Shown here one piece after another: positions 8,036-17,683 of a stretch of DNA of 64,000 nt; position 1 is the first letter of the stretch; the number at the start of each line of letters is the position of its first letter. The notes under the pieces are model-generated. The model worked only from the letters and a program-made list of their open reading frames with translations, had not been told where the DNA came from and did not search any database. The position numbers were made by a program, and so were the translations under genes. Origin of the DNA: Yeosuana marina (GTDB taxonomy: Bacteria > Bacteroidota > Bacteroidia > Flavobacteriales > Flavobacteriaceae); assembly GCF_011762485.1 (NCBI RefSeq), contig NZ_JAAKGI010000005.1, positions 124,001 to 188,000 of the forward strand, written 5' to 3'.

Positions 8036-9073
8036 TTAACCTTGTTCGAGTATAGCCTTATTAATTGTTTTAACAAGTTTAGGACCTTCGTAAATAAACC
8101 CTGTGTATATCTGAATTAAATCGGCACCAGCATTCAATTTCTCTAGTGCATCATCTGCTGAATGAATACCTCCAACACCAATTATAGGAAATGCTTTTTT
8201 ACTTTTTTCTGAAAGGTATTTAATAACTTGAGTACTTTTATCTTTAATTGGCTGGCCACTCAGACCTCCATTACCAATGATTTCTAATTGGTCCTTAGGC
8301 ATTTTTAAACCAGCTCTGTCAACAGAAGTATTACTAGCAATAACGCCATCTAATTTGGTGTCAACCACCAATTGTACAATTTCATCTAACTGTAGATTAT
8401 TTAAATCTGGAGCTATTTTTAAAAGAATAGGTTTTTGGTTACGAAAAGCGTTATTGGCTAATTGTACTGCTCCGATAAGCTCTTCCAAATAATCTTTATC
8501 ATTTAGTTTGGCATGACTACCTACATTGGGGCAACTAACGTTCAGCACAAAATAATCAACATAAGGATGGAGTGCATTAAAACATTCTAAATAGTCTTGT
8601 GTATAGTCTTCTGGTTTTGTGGCTGTATTTTTACCAATATTACCACCAATAATAACAGTTCCTTTGTTTTTTTTTAAATTACTAATAACCTTTTCAAGAC
8701 CCGCATTATTAAATCCCATTCTGTTAATAATACCTTGATCTTCCTTCAACCTAAACAAACGCTTTTTAGGATTGCCAGCTTGTCCTTTTGGTGTCACCGT
8801 TCCTATTTCTATAAAGCCAAAACCAAAGTTTGCTAATTCATTGTACAAAACGGCATTCTTATCAAAACCAGCTGCTAATCCAACGGGGTTTTTAAATATA
8901 AGCCCTAGTAACTTCCTTTCTAGCTTAACATCTTCAATAACAAATAAACTTCTAAAAATTGATTGTACTCCCGGTACTTTAGATAAGCCTTTTATCATTG
9001 AAAACGTAAAATGATGAACTTTTTCGGGATCGAAACAAAAAAATAATGGGCGAAGGAGTTGTTTGTACATCAA
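8036..9073 (-). CDS. pyrD: Dihydroorotate dehydrogenase (quinone), class 2
   Basis: 345 residues, the usual class 2 length. The enzyme oxidises dihydroorotate to orotate and passes electrons to membrane quinone, the fourth step of UMP synthesis. The N-terminal 40 residues form the amphipathic membrane-binding and quinone-tunnel segment absent from class 1. Barrel motifs include GAAFGFDKNA-type sequence ([10 protein letters not shown]), the active-site NVSCPN, and the FMN-phosphate loop [14 protein letters not shown] near the C-terminus. It converges on the protease, leaving 3 nt between stops. A plausible promoter lies at 9086-9116. Confidence 0.96.
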   Translation of the reverse strand: MMYKQLLRPLFFCFDPEKVHHFTFSMIKGLSKVPGVQSIFRSLFVIEDVKLERKLLGLIFKNPVGLAAGFDKNAVLYNELANFGFGFIEIGTVTPKGQAGNPKKRLFRLKEDQGIINRMGFNNAGLEKVISNLKKNKGTVIIGGNIGKNTATKPEDYTQDYLECFNALHPYVDYFVLNVSCPNVGSHAKLNDKDYLEELIGAVQLANNAFRNQKPILLKIAPDLNNLQLDEIVQLVVDTKLDGVIASNTSVDRAGLKMPKDQLEIIGNGGLSGQPIKDKSTQVIKYLSEKSKKAFPIIGVGGIHSADDALEKLNAGADLIQIYTGFIYEGPKLVKTINKAILEQG

Positions 9074-9085
9074 GTATTATTTGTA

Positions 9086-9116
9086 CAAAAATAGTTTTAA
9101 ATAAAAAATCAGCCAA
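9086..9116 (-). promoter_or_regulatory. Candidate pyrD promoter
   Basis: On the minus strand a -33 TTG (9114-9116) and a -7 TATTTTTG (9086-9093) are 20 nt apart, one more than the consensus. The predicted transcription start is only a few bases before the ATG at 9073. Confidence 0.45.
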
Positions 9117-9226
9117 TTCAAATCACAAAAAAATTAATAATCGTATTTTTGATGTTCTTAAGGGTTTTTTATTTATAACTCTCAAACGAACATTTTTTAC
9201 TTAAAAACACCTAAAATTCATTTACA

Positions 9227-10474
9227 ATGATTTCAAAAAATCACATTATAAAACGTTTTATTAGTTACGTTACTGTTGACACACAATCAGATCCCAATTC
9301 TCAAGAAACACCAAGTACAAAAAAACAATGGGATTTAGCCAATACTCTAGTTAAAGAACTTAAAGAAATTGGATTAGAAGATGCTACCATCGATGAGAAT
9401 GCTTATATTATGGCAACACTACCCAGTAATGTAGATTACGATGTTCCCACCATAGGCTTTATATCTCATTTTGATACGTCTCCAGATTTTTCTGGAACAA
9501 ATGTAAACCCACAAATTATTGAAAACTATAACGGAAAAGAAATCGTTTTAAATAAAGAACAAGATATTGTTTTATCACCTGATTATTTTGAAGATTTATT
9601 ACTTTACAAAGGGCAAACTCTAATTACAACAGATGGCACAACACTCTTGGGAGCTGATGACAAAGCCGGTATTTGCGAAATAGTATCGGCTATGGAATAT
9701 TTAATACAGCACCCAGAAATAAAACATGGCAACATCCGTGTTGGCTTTACTCCTGATGAGGAAATTGGTCGTGGTGCTCATAAGTTTGATGTAAAAAAAT
9801 TTGGTGCTGACTGGGCTTACACAATGGATGGAAGTCAAATAGGCGAATTAGAATATGAAAATTTTAATGCGGCCGGAGCCGTTGTAAAGGTAAAAGGAAA
9901 AATAGTGCACCCAGGTTATGCCAAAGGCAAAATGATAAACTCGATGTATATTGCTCAAGAATTTATCAACTCCTTACCGCGTTTAGAAACTCCTGAACAT
10001 ACAGAAGGTTACGAAGGTTTTTTCCATTTGCATTCTATAAAAGGAGAAGTTGAAGAAACGGTATTAGAATATATCATAAGAGATCATAGCAGAGATCATT
10101 TTGAAGCCAGAAAAGAAGTGATGAGAAAGCTTACTAAAGAACTTAACTCACAATATGGAAGGGAAGTTATCATAACTGAGATAAAAGACCAATATTACAA
10201 TATGAAAGAGAAAGTAGAACCTGTTAAGCATATTGTTGATATTGCTGAAAAAGCCATGAAAGAACTAAATATAAAGCCTCTTATTAAAGCCATTCGTGGT
10301 GGAACAGATGGTTCTCAGCTAAGCTATATGGGCTTACCTTGTCCAAATATTTTTGCTGGTGGACATAATTTTCATGGTCGCTATGAATATGTGCCTGTAG
10401 AAAGTATGATAAAAGCAACAGAAGTTATTTGTAAAATTGCAGAATTAACAGCTCAAAAAAAGATAGCTAAATAA
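9227..10474 (+). CDS. pepT: Peptidase T (tripeptide aminopeptidase)
   Basis: 415-residue M20B metallopeptidase that removes N-terminal residues from tripeptides in the cytosol. Zinc-site residues can be placed: His81 and Asp83 (HFD), Asp144 in GADDKAG, the Glu178-Glu179 pair in TPDEEIG with the catalytic base, Asp201 in MDGS, and a late His in GGHNFHG. Length and motif spacing match enterobacterial PepT. The next gene, a TauE/SafE permease, begins 2 nt after its stop, so they form an operon. A -7-like TATTTTTG lies at 9144-9151 without a clear -33. Confidence 0.96.
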   Translation: MISKNHIIKRFISYVTVDTQSDPNSQETPSTKKQWDLANTLVKELKEIGLEDATIDENAYIMATLPSNVDYDVPTIGFISHFDTSPDFSGTNVNPQIIENYNGKEIVLNKEQDIVLSPDYFEDLLLYKGQTLITTDGTTLLGADDKAGICEIVSAMEYLIQHPEIKHGNIRVGFTPDEEIGRGAHKFDVKKFGADWAYTMDGSQIGELEYENFNAAGAVVKVKGKIVHPGYAKGKMINSMYIAQEFINSLPRLETPEHTEGYEGFFHLHSIKGEVEETVLEYIIRDHSRDHFEARKEVMRKLTKELNSQYGREVIITEIKDQYYNMKEKVEPVKHIVDIAEKAMKELNIKPLIKAIRGGTDGSQLSYMGLPCPNIFAGGHNFHGRYEYVPVESMIKATEVICKIAELTAQKKIAK

Positions 10475-10476
10475 TT

Positions 10477-11313
10477 ATGACATTTAGCATTCTTACTATT
10501 TGTTCTTTAATTGCGATTAGCTTTTTAATAAGCCTGTTCGGATCAATTGTTGGTTTTGGCGGAGGGCTTTTTATTGTTCCTCTGCTTGTAACATTATTTC
10601 ATTTTAACCTGGGAGATGCTGTTGGGGCTGTAATGATTTCTCTCATTCCATCTTCTGCGATTTCAACTTATTTAAATAGCGGAAAAAATTCGGTTGATTT
10701 TAAAGTAGGCATTCTATTAGAATTACCAACCATTGTAGGTGTTATTCTTGGTAGTCTCTTTATGGCGTATATCACAGCTAAGAGTGTCGAGGTTATCTTT
10801 GCGTTTATTGTTATTATTTTAGGACTTTCTTTCTTAATTAAATTCAAGAAAAAACAATTAAAAAATGACAAAGAAAGCTTGGTAAGCAGAATTAACCAAA
10901 TGAAACCTGAAATCACCATAAAAGATGAGAACAACAACATTAAGTACCATATCAATCTTTTATTATTAGTGTTTTTTGGTTTAACTTCAGGGGGTTTGGC
11001 TGGATTATTCGGTGTTGGAGGAGGTTTTCTTAAAACTCCAATTATGATTAAAGCATTTAAAATACCTCCTAAAACAGCTGCAGCTACTGCTCTTTTTATG
11101 ATTATTATTACAAGTATTACAGGCACTATTAGCTATGCGATTCAAGGACATATTCATTTAGAATATGCATGGCCTATTATGCTTGGTTTTGCAGGTGGAG
11201 CCATATTTGGACATAAATTAACCTTAAAAACAAAAGATAAAACTTTGGAGATTATGATAGGTGTTGCACTTATTATGGCTGGTTTGGTAATGACTTACAA
11301 CTTTGTTAATTAA
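10477..11313 (+). CDS. TauE/SafE-family anion permease
   Basis: 278 residues with about eight membrane helices in two homologous halves. Each half carries the glycine-rich signature of this family (GSIVGFGGGLFIVPLLV near residue 22; GLAGLFGVGGGFLKTP near 172). A charged cytosolic loop (about 125-160) separates the halves. Members export sulfite, sulfoacetate or other organosulfur anions, or import sulfate; the substrate here cannot be told. It is co-transcribed with pepT, which gives no functional clue. Confidence 0.88.
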   Translation: MTFSILTICSLIAISFLISLFGSIVGFGGGLFIVPLLVTLFHFNLGDAVGAVMISLIPSSAISTYLNSGKNSVDFKVGILLELPTIVGVILGSLFMAYITAKSVEVIFAFIVIILGLSFLIKFKKKQLKNDKESLVSRINQMKPEITIKDENNNIKYHINLLLLVFFGLTSGGLAGLFGVGGGFLKTPIMIKAFKIPPKTAAATALFMIIITSITGTISYAIQGHIHLEYAWPIMLGFAGGAIFGHKLTLKTKDKTLEIMIGVALIMAGLVMTYNFVN

Positions 11314-11343
11314 AAGAAATAGTCTTTTAAAATAACTCATTAG

Positions 11344-11396
11344 AATAAGCTTATTTAAAGTAAAGAATAGTATTAAAACAGAATTATTGATAATTC
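11344..11396. repeat. Two AT-rich palindromes after the permease gene
   Basis: AATAAGCTTATT (11344-11355) is a perfect 12-bp palindrome, and GAATTATTGATAATTC (11381-11396) has 7-bp arms around TG. They lie in the 236-bp gap before the DUF4405 gene. Neither is followed by a U tract. They may be operators or chance in AT-rich DNA. Confidence 0.25.
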
Positions 11397-11549
11397 AAAG
11401 TAACAGGTTATAACAAAACACGAAACATTCTTAAAAAACATTTATTTATATTTTTTTGTGAGAAAAATCAATTAAATTTAACGCTATATAAACCCAACCA
11501 ATAAAAAACAATTTATATTCGATCGTTAACCCAAGAAAAACAACATATC

Positions 11550-12176
11550 ATGAAAAAATCAACACTGAATTTTATAATAAATGCCTTAATGTTTATATGC
11601 ATGTCTGCCGTTGTAGGCATAGGTTTTTTAATAAAATATACGTTGATTTCTGGTAAAGAAAGAAATGTAATTTATGGTAAGAATGTTGAACTTTCTTTGT
11701 TTGGAATGGATAGACACGAATGGGGATATATTCACCTTGTTATCGCTTTTGTTTTACTTGGATTATTAGTGATTCATCTCTTTTTACATTGGAAAACAAT
11801 TATTTCTGTATATAAAAGAATAACAAAACAAAAACTAGTTAGCAAGTTAATTACAGTATCATTCATTACCATATGCACAATGATTATTGTTGTGCCATTT
11901 TTTACAAATCCCACAATAACTAGTACAGAGCATAATGATAGAAGACAGGCAACTATTACTGTTGGAGATACCGAAGAATCTGATGCTATAATTGAGATTA
12001 GAGGCTACATGACTCTTGATGAGATATCAAAAAAATATAAAATACCAGCAGAGTTTATAAAATCGCGCTTAAGGATTCCAACATCTTTCAATAATAGAAA
12101 ACGATTAAGCTCGTTAAGAAAAGAATATGGTATCAAAATGGATGAGATTGAAAAAATAATTAAAGACTGCCAATAA
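11550..12176 (+). CDS. DUF4405 membrane protein with a C-terminal cytosolic domain
   Basis: 208 residues. Three likely membrane helices are at about 8-30, 60-80 and 98-118. His56, His62, His76 and His80 sit at helix ends, in the arrangement (HEWGYIHL...HLFLHW) typical of DUF4405 proteins thought to be b-type cytochromes. A second region at about 148-176 (RGYMTLDEISKKYKIP) resembles a small helical motif found at the ends of some redox membrane proteins. The fold is recognised but the function is unknown; electron transfer is inferred from the histidines. It is monocistronic with a strong terminator at 12199-12229. Confidence 0.78.
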   Translation: MKKSTLNFIINALMFICMSAVVGIGFLIKYTLISGKERNVIYGKNVELSLFGMDRHEWGYIHLVIAFVLLGLLVIHLFLHWKTIISVYKRITKQKLVSKLITVSFITICTMIIVVPFFTNPTITSTEHNDRRQATITVGDTEESDAIIEIRGYMTLDEISKKYKIPAEFIKSRLRIPTSFNNRKRLSSLRKEYGIKMDEIEKIIKDCQ

Positions 12177-12198
12177 AAAACTTCTCTAATCAATAAAT

Positions 12199-12229
12199 AA
12201 AAAAAGCTTCCATTTAGGAAGCTTTTTTG
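12199..12229. terminator. Bidirectional intrinsic terminator
   Basis: A-rich tract, stem AAGCTTCC / GGAAGCTT with loop ATTTA, then a T tract. It serves the DUF4405 gene on the plus strand and yajC on the minus strand, which converge here. Confidence 0.88.
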
Positions 12230-12251
12230 TTTAAATAAATAATTAGTCTTT

Positions 12252-12542
12252 TTACTTTGTTTTTGCAGGAGCATTTAACGCTGTACTCATTTCCATAGAA
12301 ATGGCAGAGCGCTCAAACTTTACTTTTCCTGACATGGTTTCAATAATACATGTATTATCTTTATCACCTAATTCTAAAATTTTGCCATGTAACCCACTTT
12401 TGGTTATAACTTTATCGCCGCGTTTTAACTCGGCTGCAAATTTCTTTTCTTTTTTTGCTCGTTTCATTTGTGGTGCTATCATAAAAAAATAGATAACAAC
12501 AAACATTAATATAAACGGTAAAAAACTTTGTAAATCTCCCAT
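12252..12542 (-). CDS. yajC: Preprotein translocase subunit YajC
   Basis: 96 residues: one N-terminal membrane helix (about 6-24) followed by the basic YajC motif APQMKRAKKEKKF and a small cytosolic SH3-like domain (RGDKVITKSGLHGKI). YajC joins SecDF and YidC around the SecYEG channel. It is the last gene of nusB-DUF1573-yajC, 9 nt after the lipoprotein gene, a common order in Bacteroidota. Confidence 0.95.
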   Translation of the reverse strand: MGDLQSFLPFILMFVVIYFFMIAPQMKRAKKEKKFAAELKRGDKVITKSGLHGKILELGDKDNTCIIETMSGKVKFERSAISMEMSTALNAPAKTK

Positions 12543-12551
12543 ATTCTTTTT

Positions 12552-13025
12552 TTAGTGTGCTGTGTTATTAGTTGTATTAGGGTCAGGTTTTATAAACGCC
12601 ATGATTTTTAAAACTTCTGATCCTTTTTCTGTATTGGCAGTAACCGTAATGGTTTTGGTTATTTTATTTGCGCCACTACCATTAAATTTTACGGTAAACT
12701 GTCCTGACTCTCCTGCTGGCAACGGTTCTCTACTCCAATCTTTTGGAACGGTACAACCACATGATGTTTTAATGTTGGTAATTACCAAAGGAGCATCTCC
12801 AGTATTCTTGTACTTAAAGATAGTTTCTACAGGTTTTCTTGCTTCTATGTCTCCAAAATCATGTTCCATTTCTTCAAAAGTCATAACTGGAAATTTTGAT
12901 GAATTAGCATCTCTTTCAGCTGCTACTGCGACGTTTTTTTCATCAATTTTTTTAGTTGCATTATCTTTACACGATGTAAATGCTATCACGCATAAGGCTC
13001 CTAATCCTACTATTATTTTTTTCAT
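12552..13025 (-). CDS. DUF1573 lipoprotein
   Basis: 157 residues. The signal peptide ends in a lipobox (AFTSC, lipidated Cys19), so it is membrane-anchored. A DUF1573 immunoglobulin-like domain follows at about 48-147, with the hallmark FGDIEARKPVETIFKYKNTG and the NIKTSCGCTVP cysteine pair. This ASH/MSP-like fold is widespread in Bacteroidota and its role is not established. The gene lies between nusB and yajC. Confidence 0.92.
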   Translation of the reverse strand: MKKIIVGLGALCVIAFTSCKDNATKKIDEKNVAVAAERDANSSKFPVMTFEEMEHDFGDIEARKPVETIFKYKNTGDAPLVITNIKTSCGCTVPKDWSREPLPAGESGQFTVKFNGSGANKITKTITVTANTEKGSEVLKIMAFIKPDPNTTNNTAH

Positions 13026-13106
13026 AATAAATGTTTTAATTTTCGGAATGTAAAAATAACAATTATTTGATCTATTAAAAACTTTTATCGACTTCTTAAC
13101 AGAAAA

Positions 13107-14051
13107 TCACATCAGTCCACGCCCTAGTTTTGTTAATTTTCCGTCAGCCTCATATTCTTTAACTAGCTTATCTAAAATTCCGTTAATGAATATACTACTT
13201 TTAGGAGTTGAATATTCTTTCGCAATTTCTAAATATTCATTCATTGTAACCTTTACAGGAATTGAAGAAAAGTTTAGTAATTCACAAATAGCCATTTGTA
13301 ACAAAACAAAATCTACATTAGCAATTCTATCTGAATCCCAATTTTGTGTTCTTTTTTCAATCTCAGCGTTTAAAACCGCTTGATTAAGAATGGTTTTCTT
13401 AAACAAATCTATTGCAAATTGTTTATCGTCTTGATCTTTATATAATTTAGGTGTAAATTGATTGTCTGGCGAGCTTGCTTTTGATTTTCTCAACAACTTC
13501 AAAATAGTTGTGTTTACAGTAGGAAGATCGTCTAACCATGTTAAATTTTTATCTTCTATGTAATCATAAAGCTTCTCGTTAGGCGCTATAATGTTTTTAT
13601 AAACATCAACAATAAAATCTTTATCTTCCTTAAAATCAGACGTTCTGGTTGTCATGTAATCTTTATACAAATCACTAGTCATGATTTCTCTAAAAATAAC
13701 ATCAACATACTCACTGTCTAATTCCCAATTAGTAATTTTATAAGCGTCAAACTGATTTTTAAGTTGGGTATTGTCTTTAAGAATATGTAGCAACTGATTG
13801 TTTACAAACTTTCTGTTTGGATCTTTATCATCCTTGGTTGCTAAATGTGCTTTTTGCTTTTTTTCTAAATGCTCTTCAGCTCTTTTTTGAACTTCTATGA
13901 GTAGTGATATTAATAACAAATACAGATTGTACATATTATCTATACTAAACAGTAAAAATTTTTGATCTTTACTAAAGTCATCACTTTCGCCCCCTTTGAA
14001 AGCATAAATGGTTTGCATAACTTTTACACGAATATGTCTTCTGTTTAGCAT
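13107..14051 (-). CDS. nusB: Transcription antitermination factor NusB, long Bacteroidota form
   Basis: 314 residues, about twice the 139 of E. coli NusB. The ends match the family: MLNRRHIRVKVMQTIYAF at the start, and a C-terminal NusB helical bundle (about 190-305) with FVLLQMAICELLNFSSIPVK and NEYLEIAKEYSTPKSSIFIN. The inserted middle (about 45-180) is charged and helical, as in other Bacteroidota. NusB binds boxA RNA with NusE for rRNA antitermination. It heads an operon with DUF1573 and yajC. A -7-like TATTTTTG is at 14108-14115 on the minus strand. Confidence 0.93.
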   Translation of the reverse strand: MLNRRHIRVKVMQTIYAFKGGESDDFSKDQKFLLFSIDNMYNLYLLLISLLIEVQKRAEEHLEKKQKAHLATKDDKDPNRKFVNNQLLHILKDNTQLKNQFDAYKITNWELDSEYVDVIFREIMTSDLYKDYMTTRTSDFKEDKDFIVDVYKNIIAPNEKLYDYIEDKNLTWLDDLPTVNTTILKLLRKSKASSPDNQFTPKLYKDQDDKQFAIDLFKKTILNQAVLNAEIEKRTQNWDSDRIANVDFVLLQMAICELLNFSSIPVKVTMNEYLEIAKEYSTPKSSIFINGILDKLVKEYEADGKLTKLGRGLM

Positions 14052-14228
14052 ATGTAGAAAGAACTTTTTTTAATTTAAAGGCTTTGAAATATATTTCTTT
14101 TGCACGGCAAAAATAATACTATTTTAAAAAGAATGAGTTCTAAATCATATTTTATTTCTTAAAAAGAAATTAGCTAATTTTTAACAACTACCATAGATGA
14201 TGCTGCTTCTTTATTGTTTTTATTACTG

Positions 14229-14236
14229 TATCTTTG
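14229..14236 (+). promoter_or_regulatory. Possible -7 element for the ABC transporter gene
   Basis: TATCTTTG matches the Bacteroidota -7 consensus about 50 nt before the start at 14287. No -33 TTTG is at the right distance. Confidence 0.35.
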
Positions 14237-14286
14237 CGCATCATATCCAAACATTTACTAAAAATCTAAAAAAGTCTCTTCTGTAA

Positions 14287-16050
14287 ATGAAAGAATTAAA
14301 GCATTTAAATAAATACTTTTTAAAATATAAAGTTCACCTCATAGTTGGTATCCTTATCACAATAGTAGCTCGAATTTTTTTACTATTCACACCTAGATAT
14401 GTTAAGAAAATATTCTCTGTTGTAGATACTTATAAAAAAGGATTAGAATCTGGTGACAGTACAATTCAAGCAGAACTTGCGGAAATTATTTTTTATATAA
14501 TTGGAGCCGCTATTATAGCCGGACTTTTTACGTTTTTAATGCGCCAAACCATTATTAATGTATCTCGTTATATTGAATATGATTTAAAAAATGAAGTCTA
14601 CGCTCATTATCAAAAACTAGCATTAAATTTTTACAAAAAAAATCGCACAGGAGATTTAATGAACCGTATTAGTGAGGATGTTAGTAGGGTTCGTATGTAT
14701 GCTGGCCCAGCTATTATGTACAGTATTAACACCGTGACACTCTTTGTAATTGCGTTAATTTACATGTTTAACGAAGCACCTTCATTAACGTTATATACCA
14801 TAATACCGCTTCCCATTCTTTCTGTTGCTATTTATAAGTTAAGTAAGGAAATTCATAAACGAAGCACAGTTGTTCAGCAATATTTATCAAAACTTTCTGA
14901 ATTCACACAAGAAGCTTTTAGTGGGATTTCTGTAATTAAAGCGTATGGCATAGAACCTCAAACATCTACAAATTTTGATAAGCTCTCAACAACTAGTAAA
15001 GAAAAACAAATAGACCTAGTTAGAGTACAAGCCCTATTTTTTCCAATGATGATTTTACTTATTGGCGTTAGCAATTTAGTAGTAATTTATATTGGAGGTA
15101 TGCAATATGTAAACGGACAAATAGATAGCTTAGGTACTATTGCAGAGTTTATTATTTATGTTAATATGCTTACTTGGCCAGTAGCTACTGTTGGTTGGGT
15201 AACTTCTATTGTGCAACAAGCAGAAGCGTCTCAAAAACGAATTAATGAATTTTTAAAAACAGAGCCAGAAATACAAAATACGGTTTTAGAGCATACAAAA
15301 ATTACGGGTGACATTACTTTTGATAATGTGTCTTTCACCTATGACGACACCAATATTAATGCCTTAAAAGGAATAAGTTTTAGTATAAAAGATGGTGAAA
15401 CTCTTGCTATTCTTGGGAAAACGGGTTCAGGAAAATCAACGATACTGGATTTAATTGGACGCCTTTATGATATTGATAACGGCTCAATCCTAATCAATAA
15501 TATTGAAATTAATAAGCATAATTTAACCGATTTAAGAAACAGTATTGGTTATGTGCCTCAAGATGCTTTCTTGTTTTCTGACACTATAAGAAATAATATT
15601 AAATTTGGTAAAGAAGATGCTACTGATGACGAGGTTATTTCGGCTGCCAAATATGCGCAAGTTCATAAAAACATTAGTAAGTTTAACAAAGGGTATGACA
15701 CAATTTTAGGAGAACGCGGCATAACACTCTCGGGGGGACAAAAACAGAGAATCTCTATTGCCAGAGCGCTTATAAAAGATCCGGAAATATTATTGTTTGA
15801 TGATTGCCTTTCAGCCGTTGATACCGAAACAGAAGAAAAAATATTGAACAATTTAAATAAAGTATCTAAAGGAAAAACAACAATTATCGTTGGTCACAGA
15901 GTGTCTTCGGCAAAAAATGCTGATAAAATTATTGTTCTTGATAACGGGTTAATTGTGGAAGAAGGAACTCATGAAACCTTGCTTAAAGTGGATGGCTATT
16001 ATAAACATCTGTATTTAAAGCAATCTAGTGAAACATCAGGTAATAATTAA
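14287..16050 (+). CDS. ABC exporter half-transporter (membrane domain fused to ATPase)
   Basis: 587 residues: six-helix type I exporter domain at about 1-310, ATPase domain at about 340-580. The Walker A GKTGSGKST is near 377-385 and the signature LSGGQKQR near 481. The Walker B is LLFDDCLSAVD: Asp replaces the usual catalytic Glu. This pattern is known in MdlA/YheI-type subunits of heterodimeric exporters. It probably moves a lipid or drug-like compound out of the inner membrane. No second half-transporter is adjacent, so it may act as a homodimer or pair with a product encoded elsewhere. Confidence 0.92.
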   Translation: MKELKHLNKYFLKYKVHLIVGILITIVARIFLLFTPRYVKKIFSVVDTYKKGLESGDSTIQAELAEIIFYIIGAAIIAGLFTFLMRQTIINVSRYIEYDLKNEVYAHYQKLALNFYKKNRTGDLMNRISEDVSRVRMYAGPAIMYSINTVTLFVIALIYMFNEAPSLTLYTIIPLPILSVAIYKLSKEIHKRSTVVQQYLSKLSEFTQEAFSGISVIKAYGIEPQTSTNFDKLSTTSKEKQIDLVRVQALFFPMMILLIGVSNLVVIYIGGMQYVNGQIDSLGTIAEFIIYVNMLTWPVATVGWVTSIVQQAEASQKRINEFLKTEPEIQNTVLEHTKITGDITFDNVSFTYDDTNINALKGISFSIKDGETLAILGKTGSGKSTILDLIGRLYDIDNGSILINNIEINKHNLTDLRNSIGYVPQDAFLFSDTIRNNIKFGKEDATDDEVISAAKYAQVHKNISKFNKGYDTILGERGITLSGGQKQRISIARALIKDPEILLFDDCLSAVDTETEEKILNNLNKVSKGKTTIIVGHRVSSAKNADKIIVLDNGLIVEEGTHETLLKVDGYYKHLYLKQSSETSGNN

Positions 16051-16208
16051 CAAATTTACGTATTGTGAATTCTTTAGAATATTTCTAATTTCTTTTTAAG
16101 AATGAATTAAAATAACGTGAATACAAAAGAAAACTAATAATTTGTTGGGTTGGTAACGGTTTTTTTTAGATTTTTGAGAAAGATATTTTTAATGCTTAAT
16201 ATATAACT

Positions 16209-16592
16209 ATGAACACAAATGACATGATGGAGAAAGAGGAAATTTTTTCTAAAGTATTAAGAGCCGGAAGACGAACATATTTCTTTGACGTAAGATCTAC
16301 AAAAGCTGAGGATTACTACCTTACAATCACAGAAAGTAAAAAATTTACTAATGACGATGGTTCTTTTCACTACAAAAAACATAAAATTTACATTTATAAA
16401 GAAGACTTTTCTGAATTTAAAGAGATTTTAGCTGAAATGACCGATTTTATTATCAAAGAGAAAGGTGATGAAGTAATTAGTGATCGTCATCAGAAAGATT
16501 TTAAAAAAGATTTTGAAACTGAAACAAAAGATGAAGATGATACTTTAAAATCTGCTGAAAGTTTTACGGATGTTGATTTTGACGATATATAA
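16209..16592 (+). CDS. PUR-alpha-like nucleic-acid-binding protein (DUF3276)
   Basis: 127 residues. One PUR repeat-like domain at about 7-85 (EEIFSKVLRAGRRTYFFDVR...DYYLTITESKKF) with the beta-sheet and basic pattern of the DUF3276 family. The C-terminal 40 residues are highly acidic and probably disordered. Relatives in Borrelia and Bacteroides bind single-stranded DNA or RNA and modulate expression. It is monocistronic, with a terminator 25 nt downstream. The target nucleic acid is unknown. Confidence 0.9.
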   Translation: MNTNDMMEKEEIFSKVLRAGRRTYFFDVRSTKAEDYYLTITESKKFTNDDGSFHYKKHKIYIYKEDFSEFKEILAEMTDFIIKEKGDEVISDRHQKDFKKDFETETKDEDDTLKSAESFTDVDFDDI

Positions 16593-16616
16593 TCGTTCAA
16601 TTATAAAACAAAACAG

Positions 16617-16644
16617 ACCGCTATTTTTAAGTAGCGGTTTTTTT
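16617..16644 (+). terminator. Intrinsic terminator after the PUR-like gene
   Basis: Stem ACCGCTA / TAGCGGT (16617-16623 with 16632-16638) followed by a run of T. It lies between convergent genes and may also work weakly on the minus strand. Confidence 0.85.
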
Positions 16645-16648
16645 ATGC

Positions 16649-17683
16649 TCAAACTTTAACAGCAATCAAGGCTAAAGCTAATACCAAAAGAAGATATATT
16701 AGGCCGATAAAAACACCAAGACTAGTTACTAAATACCATGTAATAATCAATAAATATAGTGGAACAAGTGTTATTACTACAACAAATCTAAAGGTTGAAA
16801 CAAACTCAATTTCCTTTATTTTTGGCTCAAGAAGTAATTTCCAAACAGCATAAGGCAATAAAATATTCAGCTTTAAAAACCATAATAATACCGTTTTAAA
16901 AGATTTGAATTTTGACGTTTTCTTGCTCAGACATTCTTTAAAGTCATTAGAAATACATAAATTAACAGATTTAGGGTTTAAAAAATCAACGTGCAATGCA
17001 TCTAGTTTCTTTAATACAGACTCATAATCATCGCTAGGAATATGGCTTGTTAGTTTAGATAATGATTGATGAACATAGTCTTTTAATTTTAAAACTGCTT
17101 CATTTTTTTCGTAATTCGCAAACTCACTAAGAACTATGGGATCCCCAACATATACGCTAACTTCATCTACAAATTTTTCGGCATGCTTATAATTCAATCC
17201 AACAGGAACCAATTGTAACTCTAAACTTGGATTTTCTTGCAGCGATTCAAAAATAATGCGTGTAAATCCTTTACTTAATGGTCTCACTGTTCGTTTTAAA
17301 TTATGATTGCCTTCTGGAAAAATAACAACAGATTCATTATTATTTAATAAGTTAGAACAGGTCTTAAAAATAGTATGGTTTTTAGTGATGGTTTTTATGC
17401 CATCCCGAATTCTGTACACCGGAATCATTCTTAAACTTTTTAAAATATGGCTAATTAATGGAGAATTGAACACCGAAGCTCTGGTTAAAAAATAAGAGAA
17501 TTGTTTGGTTTTAGTAGCAATAATTAACGCATCCAGTAAAGCATTTTGATGGTTTGCTAATATTAAAACAGGTTTGTTTTGAGGTATGTTGTCAAAATTA
17601 ACTGTGTGAATCTTTTTATAGTAAAAGAATAAACCTAAACGTATATAAGCCCTTACGGTATGTAGCCATATCTCTTTTAACAC
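16649..17683 (-). CDS. Glycerolipid acyltransferase (PlsC/Gpt2-like)
   Basis: 344 residues. Acyltransferase motif I is NHQNALLD at 44-51, with His45 and Asp51 as catalytic pair; the spacing is that of Gpt2/Sct1-like enzymes (five residues) rather than the four of classical PlsC. Motif III FPEG is at 122-125. Two to three hydrophobic helices at the C-terminus (about 290-344) would hold it in the inner membrane. It likely acylates glycerol-phosphate, lysophosphatidate or a related lipid. It is the last gene after csaA and the BASS transporter and overlaps the latter by 7 nt. Confidence 0.85.
   Translation of the reverse strand: MLKEIWLHTVRAYIRLGLFFYYKKIHTVNFDNIPQNKPVLILANHQNALLDALIIATKTKQFSYFLTRASVFNSPLISHILKSLRMIPVYRIRDGIKTITKNHTIFKTCSNLLNNNESVVIFPEGNHNLKRTVRPLSKGFTRIIFESLQENPSLELQLVPVGLNYKHAEKFVDEVSVYVGDPIVLSEFANYEKNEAVLKLKDYVHQSLSKLTSHIPSDDYESVLKKLDALHVDFLNPKSVNLCISNDFKECLSKKTSKFKSFKTVLLWFLKLNILLPYAVWKLLLEPKIKEIEFVSTFRFVVVITLVPLYLLIITWYLVTSLGVFIGLIYLLLVLALALIAVKV

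Noticed and set aside
10668-11126. 152-codon frame on the minus strand inside the TauE/SafE gene
   Set aside because: Shadow of a real, well-conserved membrane protein gene; the antisense translation has no family features.
12562-13053. 163-codon plus-strand frame over the DUF1573 gene
   Set aside because: Antisense of a lipoprotein gene with a good lipobox and hallmark motifs.
14154-14170. ATTTCTT / AAGAAAT hairpin before the ABC transporter gene
   Set aside because: Short, AT-only stem that is likely to occur by chance in this DNA, and it has no obvious placement.
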